A stretch of 64,000 nucleotides of DNA from Cinnamomum chago. Taxonomy: Eukaryota > Streptophyta > Magnoliopsida > Laurales > Lauraceae. Shown here one piece after another: positions 19,135 to 28,526 of the stretch. A program made the position numbers and the translations under genes. How positions within the stretch are numbered: position 1 is the first letter of the stretch; every line of letters starts with the position of its first letter. The stretch lies in assembly GCA_038049695.1 (NCBI GenBank), contig CP142461.1, positions 31,875,001 to 31,939,000 on the forward strand, written 5' to 3'. The notes beneath the pieces are model-generated. The model worked only from the letters and a program-made list of their open reading frames with translations. It was not told the DNA's origin and ran no database searches.

Positions 19135-21408
19135 TTATTTTTCGGGTGCCGCGGCTTTATTCTCTGGAGGGGCAGAAGAAGCAGGACCGAAAATGCCCGG
19201 GGCCTCAAGCGGAGGAGCCGCGGAAGAAGTCTGGGCCTGGTCGCCCTCGACGGGAGTCAGGGGCGGAGGAGGAGGGCCTGAGGTCTCAGCAGGGGCTTCC
19301 GGAGGGTTGGAGTCGGGCTCTAACTCTGGGCTAGAAATGACAGACTGGAATTGGGGAAGGTTCGCAAATATGGGGTCATCCTCAGAGACCCCGTACCCAC
19401 GAAGTGCTTCCCTGCATCCCATCTCGTACAAGATCGGGCTCAGGTCCTTGATTTGAGCCACGTACTCTGCCGATGCCCAGTCCACTCCTTCCTAATAAGC
19501 CCTTGCGGCCTAAGCTCGCAAAGTGGACTCGACATCGGCCCGCTCCTTCCTAGAGGACTGAAGCTCGGCCTCCTTCCCAGCCAATTCAGTTTCCTTTTTG
19601 GCGAGCTTGGTCTCTAGTTGATATGCCCTCTTCGCCTTATCCTCGGCCGCGCCTTTTAGGTGCTTATTTTCGGCTCGCAACTTGATGATCTCGGAGTTCG
19701 CCGCTTGTTGTTCTGTCGCGAGCTCAACGATCTTCTCCTCCGCCTTTTTATTTCTCCCGCACTGGCCTCCAGGGCATCTCCCATCTTCTTCTTCTCGACG
19801 TCCATCTCGAGAACCCGTGCGGCTGTCTTCTCCGTCCTCTCCAATATTATTTGGAGCCTCTGTACATTCTGCAAAGAAAAAAAAAGGGGTAGGGGGTCAG
19901 AGCATGCGACTAAGGCATAAAGCTTGAAAATATAAGAGAACTGGGAATCACCTCGAGCGACGCCCTCATCGTCGAGTAGATCTGGCTCATTTGCCCGGCT
20001 TTATTATGCTTCTCCATGTCCAAGGGGAGAGCGCATGCCCGGACAACTGCCGCGATCGTCCTGGTGGAGGTCCCCATCCAATCCTCCATGCTCAGGGGTT
20101 CGCTGAGGTTGAGATCGAGGTTGGGCCTGAAGGGGGGCGGCTTGGCAGACCGGAGTCGCGGAACCACTTCAGAGGCGCGCTCCTCCTCACCCCCCGCGCG
20201 AGGCCTCTTTTCGGGAGGGGGCCTCTCACCCTCCTTCTCGGCCTCTGCGACCCGTGGCCGGGTATCCTTGGGCGGCTCTTCCGACCTCCCCCTCTTCTCC
20301 TGCGAGGGGGCCTCGCGCGCCGCCTTTGTCTTTCGCGAAGGAGGAGGTCCCTGCTGTGCCCGAAGGTTCGAAGGGGGTGCTGGATGAAGAGCCCTGAGCA
20401 GCGCCAGGCCTGCTATGAGCACGCTTCGGAGTGGGAGGAACTCGACCCTTGAGGACCAAGGCTCCCAGGTTCTTCAGAGGAGGACGTTACCCGTCCATTT
20501 CCTCTTCTACCTGGTCTCGGGTGGAGGGGCTGTCTTCGACAAGGATCGGACAGAGGGCTTCGAGGCTTAACCGCCGGTTTCCGCAAGCGCGAGCACGATC
20601 TCCCCTATCGGCTCAAGGGCGATCTCGATAGTCTTTTTGGTATAAGATTGATACCGTGGCTTGTACCGGAGCAGCAAGAAGGCGGCCCGATCGTGGTGAC
20701 CGTGGTAATGATAGATCTTCTCGAGCCACGCCTCGTTCCTCTTCCAACGATCAAGGTCGGCATCCTTCCTTCTTCGCTGAACACCTGCACAGAAAAATAG
20801 AGGACATCAGCCTGACGAATCAACAGCAAAACAACACAAATAGCCCGGGGAAGCAAGTATTTACTCGGAGGGGTCCCAGGTTTTCGCGGAACCTAAATTC
20901 TCCGCTCCACCTCGGTCTTGGACTCCCCGAACTCCTAGTTCCCCGAGACCAATAGACGGTCCTCCCCAGCGTACTTGCTCAAGTCCTCCAGGGCATTGAT
21001 CAAGCGTCGGCGTCTCACCTTCACCCGAAGATAGTACGAATCCTCGCCCCCCGCGGACTTACAGATGTCATAGACATCCTCTACGTCATGCACGCCGAGG
21101 TTGATGTCGAGGATTCAGTTCAACTCCGCCACACCCATGATTATTTTAAACCCGTTGGGCATTAGTTGGAAGGGGCAGAGCCGCCACGAACTAAGGCAGG
21201 AGCGGAGAAGTGGGTGAACAGGGAACCTATCCCCCCCTTCGATCACGGACACTAGAGGGAAGGGCATCCATTTTTTGAATTGGGCGAGGCCGTCAAAAAG
21301 GGCCTGGAGGTCATCGGGCTTCACCAGAACGTCGTTCGGTATATCGTACACTGCCCTAAGTCCCTCCAGGGCTTGGGGGCCCTCTAACCAATGGCTGTAG
21401 ATTCCCAT
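19135..21408 (-). pseudogene. Antisense, intron-containing gene within the Tat element
   Basis: Read on the minus strand. The N-terminal part (21408-21115: VSVIEGGDRFPVHPLL, PFQLMPNGFKIIMGVAEL) looks like the putative gypsy-type transposon domain (PF04195). It continues past a TGA as DINLGVHDVEDVYDICKSAG. Next come a basic, Pro/Glu-rich middle (20422-19950), a long coiled coil (19871 to ~19500, with KLRAENKHLKG and QLETKLAKKETEL) and an acidic, Pro-rich tail ending at 19135. Two minus-strand introns fit: donor GTAAAT near 20866 with acceptor TGTGCAG near 20785, and GAG|GTGATT near 19950 with TTTGCAG near 19872. The second joins ASLE to NVQRLQ in phase. Stops and a frameshift mark it as decayed. 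Antisense genes at this place are known from the Tat-lineage element Grande; function unknown. Confidence 0.65.
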
Positions 21409-22015
21409 CTCCTAAAGACTAAGAGGGAGGCAGAGAGCAGAGAAGAGAGGGCAAGACCAAGAAAAACCTAAGGGCGGAAACCCTCTAGACGAAAGGAAGA
21501 AAAGGTGGAAGGAGAGTAACGGAGAAGAGAACTCACAGAGGTAATGTGGAGGTTTGCAAAGAGTGAAAAGAGAAAAGTCTCCGGGTTTGTTGAGGTTCTG
21601 TGTTTAGCAGAGTGTCTTCTTCAGCAGGGTCTCCTTCCAGGCGAAAGCAAGATAAGAGGAGAAAGTACAGAGAGCATCCCCATTTTATGGAGGGACGCCC
21701 CTCTTGAATATCTCACGTACAAGGCAACGCTTCGGACTCTCCATGCGTCGCTTCGATCCCAATAAACAACCAGACGGATGGCGAAACATGGCACCACCAG
21801 ATCATCTCCCACCATGACTCCGGTACATTATTTATCACCTCGGGCATACGAGACAACGTCCGCGTGCCCATCTTGGTGAAATAATTATGGCACCGTATTT
21901 ATTGCCTAGGGCAAACGAAAAGGCATCATGATGAGGATCGCGCGTCAGCAAGATACGACAAGACGGGGGCCAGCACATCCTTTCAATCTTAGCTCCCGAC
22001 CTCAGAGGGCAATTG

Positions 22016-22668
22016 TGTGGGGTCACTTTGTAACTACGGATTTATGTGGGACCACTCCCCAATTTCAAGATTGTCCCTAGTCTCGGTATTGCCCAGCTCG
22101 GCAGGAGCGCCAGCTCGGGGAAGCACGGAGCCCATCTCGGTGGCCACATCTGTGGGTGCCCACCTCGGTCCGGTATTAGCCTGATCTCGGCCTCCGGTCA
22201 TTCAGCCATAAATGCAACCATAAATGCGCTACAATGATGGTGGACAGCAAACTGACAAGTAGAGTGGGCGCCGGACCAAGATAAGTGGTACGCCTTATCT
22301 CAGGGTCACATCCACAGGCATAGGGGATGGCCCGATGGGACATTCCCTTTTTACCTACCCCCACTCAGGAGAGAGAGTACATGCTGATGTGACTTTCATC
22401 TCTCTCTAAGGGGTCCACTCCAATGATGACTTCCACGTCTATATAATGCATGAAGGAAAACAACAGGAGGTACGCAACAAACCTGCTCCATACTCTTCCT
22501 TCCTTGTTTTCCTTAGTTACCAAGCTAACTCAGGCATCGGAGTGCCTTCGGCCAGGGGCTCTGACCTTTGTTTTTTCTCTTCAGATTACCGGACGCAAAT
22601 CCTTTCCCAGTATCACCAAATCCAGAGTTTAATCCTTTCCAAACCAAGTCCGTAATTTTTAGGCACTT
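22016..22668 (+). repeat. 3' LTR of the Tat-type element
   Basis: This is the partner of 7460-8123. It starts TGTGGGGTCAC, preceded by the purine-rich 'cagagggcaat', and similarity ends at AGGCACTT. After it, 152 bp of ordinary intron lead to BOR exon 2. Confidence 0.9.
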
Positions 22669-22820
22669 GTAATTTATTTTATGATGAATAAACCTTCTGC
22701 CTTTATATCTTAATTGACATATGAACAGGTGGTCATACGAGCACAAACAATGTCATATTTTCTTGAATAAATTCATTGTAAGCTGATGTTAATATATGGC
22801 GGTGTGTTTTTGTTGTACAG

Positions 22821-24323
22821 GATTTTAGCTCCCACAACATACATATTTTTAGCATCTGCGATCCCAGTGATATCTTTTGGGGAGCAATTAGAAAGAAATA
22901 CTGGTAATGTTTAAAAAAGAATTCAGAAATTTATGTTTAGTTTCAACTAAACTTCTCATAATTTGAAGTTCACAGTTAATTGTTAGGTACCCATCAAAAT
23001 TAATTGATGGTTGGCTATCAGCATAATATCATTCTGTTCAAAATTCATATGGTTCTTGCCATCTTTGACATATATACCTCACTTGATTTTGGCAGATGGA
23101 ATCATAACCGCAGTTCAAACATTGGCATCCACTACACTTTGCGGAATCATACATTCAATTGTGGGAGGTCAGCCTTTGCTGATTCTTGGTGTAGCAGAGC
23201 CAACTGTGCTTATGTATACATATATGTTTAACTTTGCTAAAGAGAGACCTGATCTGGGGCTGAAATTGTTTCTAGCATGGACCGCATGGTATGCCTACTT
23301 CCTTGGTTCTTTTGCAGAGAACATGATAGTAAAATGCCATGTTCCTGAAGTGTACAACATTTCGTCAAATTTCATAATCGAGTTTGAATTAGATACTTCT
23401 TTCTACAGCTAATTATGGTGTTTGGATGGACAGGGTATGTGTGTGGACAGCATTCTTGCTGCTCTCGCTGGCTGTTTTAGGGGCATGCTCAATTATCAAT
23501 AGGTTTACTCGTGTGGCGGGTGAGCTGTTTGGTTTGTTTATTGCGATGCTCTTCATGCAACAGGCTATAAAAGTAAGGATTTGAGTGCTTATTTTGACAA
23601 GTTCATGTGCTTTTATTTCTTTTGTTTTTCTGAAAAGAAGTTTGTAGCCAAATATATTAATTAGAGGAAGTACAAAGTCAACCGGCCAAACCCTGAAAAT
23701 CCAAAAAACCGGTATACAAGAGATGTGCTTTGATTTCTCTCAATTAGATTTATGATAGAAATTGTTGTTCTTGTTGTTTGTTATTTTTATTATCATTTGA
23801 ATGGTCCAATGATATGAATTAAGTTGTTTTGTTTTTCTTCCACTTCATTCATGGGCTGATCTAGGGACTGGTGGATGAGTTTCGCATACCCACACAAGAA
23901 AATCCAAGTTCAGTACAGTTTATACCCTCATGGAGGTTTGCAAATGCGATGTTTGCGTTAGTTCTTTCATTTGGCCTTCTACTCACAGCACTAAGAAGCC
24001 GAAAAGCACGGTCATGGAGATATGGAACTGGTATGATGTGTGGGATTAACCAATTGTCTGAATCTCTGTCATCTAATCATAATTTCAATAAATCTGCAAA
24101 ATCTTCCAGTCCCTTTAGTCTCATACATGCAATAATCAACTGGGGAACTTTTGTAGGTTGGATGCGAGGCTTCATTGAAGACTATGGAGTGCCTCTAATG
24201 GTGTTGGTCTGGACTGGGGTTTCATATTTACCATCTGGTAGTGTTTCGAGCGGGATCCCAAGACGGCTGTTCAGCCCCAATCCATGGTCACCTGGTGCTT
24301 ATGCAAATTGGACAGTCATCAAG
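22821..24323 (+). CDS. BOR1: BOR coding exons 2-6 (first membrane domain)
   Basis: Exons 22821-22903, 23096-23288, 23434-23572, 23865-24030 and 24157-24323 join in phase without any stop. They encode the first transmembrane helices ([48 protein letters not shown], the CVWTAFLLL helix and [14 protein letters not shown]), the soluble loop with [10 protein letters not shown], and the [14 protein letters not shown] motif. Introns are short (81-292 nt). Exon 6 ends AAG|GCAAAA, so intron 6 uses a GC donor with a normal CAG acceptor at 24552-24554. Confidence 0.9.
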
Positions 24324-24554
24324 GCAAAATTTCTTTTGGGTGTCTTTTATGGATTCTTGATTTGATGTTTATCCATTATCATGCCAGGAAATAAGAATGC
24401 CTTAATTCATTCTTGAACTTGACATGTCTCATGACTATTCATGAGTAACTTATGGATTCTATGACTTAAATCTCTTCTTCACCTACAGAAAACAAGTTCT
24501 TTTATTATATTTTCTAATCAGGGTGTAGTTGATCGTTCACTCTCCAACTGACAG

Positions 24555-24744
24555 GACATGCTAAATGTGCCCGTTCTATACATAATTGGAGCTTTCATTC
24601 CAGCAACGATGATTGCAGTGCTTTACTACTTTGACCATAATTGTAGCAACGATAATTGTAGCTTCTCAACTTGCTCAACAGAAGGAGTTCAATTTGCGAA
24701 AGCCGCCTTCTTTCCATTACGACCTACTACTTCTTGGGTTTTTG
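24555..24744 (+). pseudogene. BOR1: BOR exon 7 with a net +16-nt tandem duplication (frameshift)
   Basis: The exon opens in phase 0 ([19 protein letters not shown]) and should close in phase 0 before gtatct. Its 190 nt are not divisible by three; 174 nt would be. A near-repeat of ATAATTGTAGC, about 24639-24664, accounts for the excess. Before it the correct frame is 1; after it the family sequence ([25 protein letters not shown]) reads in another frame. Translation in the shifted frame ends at a TAA inside exon 8. Skipping exon 7 would remove 58 residues in frame, a possible but unproven escape. Confidence 0.85.
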
Positions 24745-25151
24745 GTATCTCTCTCTCCCTCTCCCTCTCCCTCTCCCTCTCTCTCCCTCCATACAGCCTT
24801 TCCTTTTTCTTTCACAAGCATAGCTCAAGGGCCAAAGCATATTGATGTGGGCTCTTCACGTCCATGGGTTTAGGGCTATGGCAAACCTTAAACTAGATTG
24901 AAAATTTATGGAGGCTACATATATGTGGAAGGTGGAGCACTGTAAAGTTTCCGCCTTCCACCAAAAGTCCGGGTATTGTACCTTTCAGTGCTAAGCTGAA
25001 TGATCTAGCTTTGCAGTGTTCAAAATGCTTTAACTGCTCAATGTTGCTATATTTTTTCACTTGGTCATTTGGCTGCCTAGAAAGATGATCAGATTAAGAT
25101 TTTTCCATGTTATTGTACTGCTAATTAGTTTCAATACTTGGCATGTCTTAG

Positions 25152-25899
25152 ACTTTGTTGTGTGGTCTTATCGGAATTCCTCCTTCGAATGGTGTCATCC
25201 CGCAATCTCCAATGCATACAAAGAGCCTGGCTACTCTTAAGCATCAAGTAACCCCCTGATACAACTTAACCATGATAAAAATCGTGTTTTTCCCCCTCTC
25301 CCTAAGCCACCGTATCATTTTCAGTGTTAAAAAAAAAGCTAATGATTTCTGCAGCTACTTCGAAATCAACTGGTAGTCACAGCACGCAAAAGTATGAGTA
25401 AGAACGCTAGCTTGGGACAACTTTATGGTAATATGCAAGAAGCATATCGACAGATGCAGACTCCATTGAAATACCAGGAGCAGTCTGCTCGAGTATGTAC
25501 ACTTTATCTTAGGTTCCATTCTAACTTAATTTTAAGCTTAATTTCCTTTTCAATTAAGTGCATGAGTTTCCTTGATTAGGGACTGAGGGAACTGAAAGAC
25601 TCAACAATCCAACTGGCTTCTAACATGGGGAATATTGATGCGCCAATAGATGAGTCAGTATTTGATGTCGAGAAGGAAATTGACGATCTTTTACCTGTGG
25701 AAGTCAAAGAACAGCGATTGAGCAACTTGCTGCAGTCGACAATGGTGGGAGGCTGTGTTGCAGCCATGCCAATCCTTAGAAGGATTCCGACTTCAGTACT
25801 TTGGGGTTACTTTGCCTTCATGGCTATTGAAAGCCTCCCTGGTAATCAGTTTTGGGAAAGGATTCTACTGATTTTCACTGCTCCAAGTAGAAGATTCAA
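25152..25899 (+). CDS. BOR1: BOR coding exons 8-10
   Basis: Exons 25152-25247, 25355-25492 and 25580-25899 carry [20 protein letters not shown], the KSLATLK segment, the cytoplasmic stretch [15 protein letters not shown], then [18 protein letters not shown], and the helices of [11 protein letters not shown] and [18 protein letters not shown]. Read in the ancestral frame there are no stops. Introns have GT-AG ends. The good state of these exons suggests the inactivating changes are recent. Confidence 0.9.
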
Positions 25900-26340
25900 G
25901 TAATTTCTAGCTCTTTGTCCCCATATCTTTCTTTTTCTTGATGCCATTCTATCCTAAGTGCTATTAAGTTACAATGTTTAAATATATTTTGCCAATGTGG
26001 CTGGTTATCCACTCTGCTGTGCATATGGGTCCATGTGGAAATTTGGTTAGCAAAAAGTATCCATGTTCTAACTTTTCCCCTCCAAATTAGTATCAATGGT
26101 GATTTGAAACAGAAGAGGAAGAAACATGCTGCCCTACCAAAATTAGTCTCCGACTTCTATGCACCCACCCACTAGCAGAATGAACAACCATCCTTTCTGA
26201 CTAATATTTAGACCCTTGACCACATGAGGTACAAGATGTACCTCCAAACACATCCTTGCATTTTCTTTTTCAAAGTATTTACTACATTTCTTAATTCGTT
26301 TACTGTTTTTTTTAATGAAAATTTATCTTTAATGTGACAG

Positions 26341-26611
26341 AGTTCTTGAGGACTACCATGCTACTTTTGTTGAAACTGTGCCTTTCAAGATGATCATAGC
26401 TTTTACAGTTTTCCAGACAACTTACTTGCTGATATGTTTTGGAATAACATGGATTCCTATAGCTGGGGTTCTGTTTCCTTTGATGATCATGTTGTTGGTC
26501 CCTGCACGACAATACGTTCTACCCAAATTCTTCGAAGGAGCTCATCTTCAAGATTTAGATGCTGCATAGTATGAAGAGTCACCGGTTTTACCTTTCAACC
26601 TTGAAGCAACT
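26341..26611 (+). pseudogene. BOR1: BOR exon 11 with a premature TAG and a lost donor
   Basis: The exon starts with the A that completes a Lys codon, then encodes [16 protein letters not shown], two hydrophobic segments and QDLDAA. The next codon, TAG at 26567-26569, sits where the family has a Glu (DAAEYEE). Beyond it the frame continues in family style (YEESPVLPFNLEAT). The expected donor after 26611 reads ATAAGT. The downstream GTACTA at 26616 would join out of frame with exon 12. So splicing to exon 12 is doubtful as well. Confidence 0.8.
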
Positions 26612-26679
26612 ATAAGTACTAATATTTCAGACCTCACGAATCAATTAGGGGTTTGGATGCTAGTAACTGATACAAGTAG

Positions 26680-26958
26680 TGTCAAATGGGTCAGTGGGTC
26701 ATAGCCCATGCCAAATAAAGCCCAACTTGTGGGTCAAGACAAGTCTCGTTTGTACACCTTTGTAACTGATTATTTACCTTATTAGTAGATATGATTAGAT
26801 GATAATTAGATTAGATTGTCTGTAATTTAGTTGATTACCTCAATCATTGTAACACATATAGAAATACTAAATCTATATATTGAAGCATCGTGACCCTCAA
26901 AGGGGATCATCGAATTCTCAACTCTCAGTCTGTCTTCTTCCCTTTGCTCGCATTCACA
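26680..26958 (+). repeat. 5' LTR of the copia element
   Basis: TGTCAAATGGGTCAGTGGG to GCTCGCATTCACA. It has about 10 bp more in the 'gattagatgataatt' part than the 3' copy. Confidence 0.95.
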
Positions 26959-27572
26959 TGGTATCAGAGCTGTGTTTCTGAGTAAATCCTCTCCATCTTC
27001 CAAGCATTGGAAGTTGTCATAGTCTCTGGGAGACTCTCTGAGTTTATCTTCTTCATCTTCCAAGCGTTGGAAGTCGTCAGATCAAGCTGTGATCAAACGT
27101 GGCCCACCACAGATCAACATTATCAAACCTGGACGTTACAACCACTCTGGTCGCCTGCTCCTTCTGGTATTTGTGGATATTTTTTGAGGATTTTTTGCAT
27201 CTCAGAGGTAGGATTTCTACCTTTTTTAGTGAAATCTCAGTTTCTGCAGTATATTTTTATCACAGCCGTCCAAATTTTTGGATCTGGCTCTGTTCGGCAA
27301 GTAATCTGGTTTATTGAATGCGAATTTTGATCCTTCATCAGTCTATGATGTCTAATTGATCGTTCATCTCAAGTTTCTTGTGCTGCACTCCATTCTGACT
27401 CAAAAATCTAGGTCGCCTGGGACAGATTTTTGAAGAAAATTTGTTTTTTCTTCCCTGCTTTCCATTCTGATTGATCAATTGGCACATTTGGACGCCCTTT
27501 CTATTAAGCATCATCTCTCAGTTTGTTTTAAATACAATTGGATTGTCTTGCGTATTGTGAAAATTTACTAAA

Positions 27573-28526
27573 ATGGAGAAGCATGACATTGCCCTGATAA
27601 AATTTAATGGCAAGAATTACACTTCCTGGTCATTTCAATTTCAAGTCTATCTTGAAGGTAAGGAGATGTGGGGACTTGTTTCCGGATGGGATCCACGACC
27701 TAAGGAAGATGAGAAAAAAATACAATCTTGGCATACAAAAGATGTCAAGATCAAAACTTGGATTCTTGGATCTGTTTAACCACAGTACATTCTGAATCTC
27801 AAACCTTACAAAACTTCTAAGGAGATGTGGGAATATCTGAAACAAATTTATCAACAAGGAACTTTGCCCGACAATACCAGCTTGAACTAGAAATTGCTCA
27901 GTATTCTCAGGGAACATTGTCAATTCAGGACTATTATACAGGTTTTCTCAACTTGTGGGCAGAATATAACGAAATTAAATATGTCAGTGTATCTGAAACA
28001 ACTCTTTCTGAGATTCAAAAACTACATGAAACTTCTCACAGAGACCAGTTTCTTATGAAATTGAGATCTGAATATGAGATCGTCCGCTCCAATCTGATGA
28101 GCAGGGCTCCATCTCCATCCCTGAATGAGTGTCTTAATGAACTCTTACGCAAGGAACAGAGTCAACTCACTTAGCATGTTCTGAAACAACAGTCCTCCGA
28201 AAACTCTCATGATGTCGCATATGCGGCCACTGCCAATTACACCCATGTGGTCTCTCAAGGTCAGGGAGGGAACGTTCATCATACCACCTCTACTGCTAAA
28301 GGGCATCATGCTGCAAGAGATCTTAGCAAAATCCAATGTTTTGGCTGCAAGAGTTATGGACACTATGCCTCATAGTATAAGACCAAGTTTTGTAATTACT
28401 GCAAATCAAATGGTCATGTTATTGCTGACTGCAAAAGGCGGCCATAGAATCGCACTCCCCGAGCTGATCATGTCAACACTACAGATGCTACTACGTCTAG
28501 CGATAGTCCTTCAGCATCGGTCATGA
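27573..28526 (+). pseudogene. Copia gag remnant
   Basis: The start MEKHDIALIKFNGKNYTSW, then YLEGKEMWG, is typical of copia gag (UBN2/DUF4219-like). A TAA at 27777 and frameshifts near 27830 and 28175 break it. A CCHC knuckle CNYCKSNGHVIADC lies near 28390-28435, reading in another frame. Confidence 0.85.

Larger units (their letters stand above)
7460..22668 (+). mobile_element. Tat-type Ty3/gypsy retrotransposon in BOR intron 1 (nested, decayed)
   Basis: Two closely matching LTRs (7460-8123 and 22016-22668) bound an element with a PBS (8129-8146), gag-protease, reverse transcriptase, dual RNase H, integrase, and an antisense gene before the 3' LTR. The DFTDLNKACPKDSFPLPKID motif and the second RNase H are typical of the Tat lineage. 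A Del/Tekay-like element was inserted between leader and gag, and the N-terminal part of gag is missing. No convincing target duplication was found at the outer ends. Confidence 0.85.

Noticed and set aside
24640-24664. A 19-nt mini-intron (gtagcaacg...ttgtag) rescuing BOR exon 7
   Set aside because: Far below any plant intron size, and removing 19 nt would not restore the frame, since 16 are in excess.
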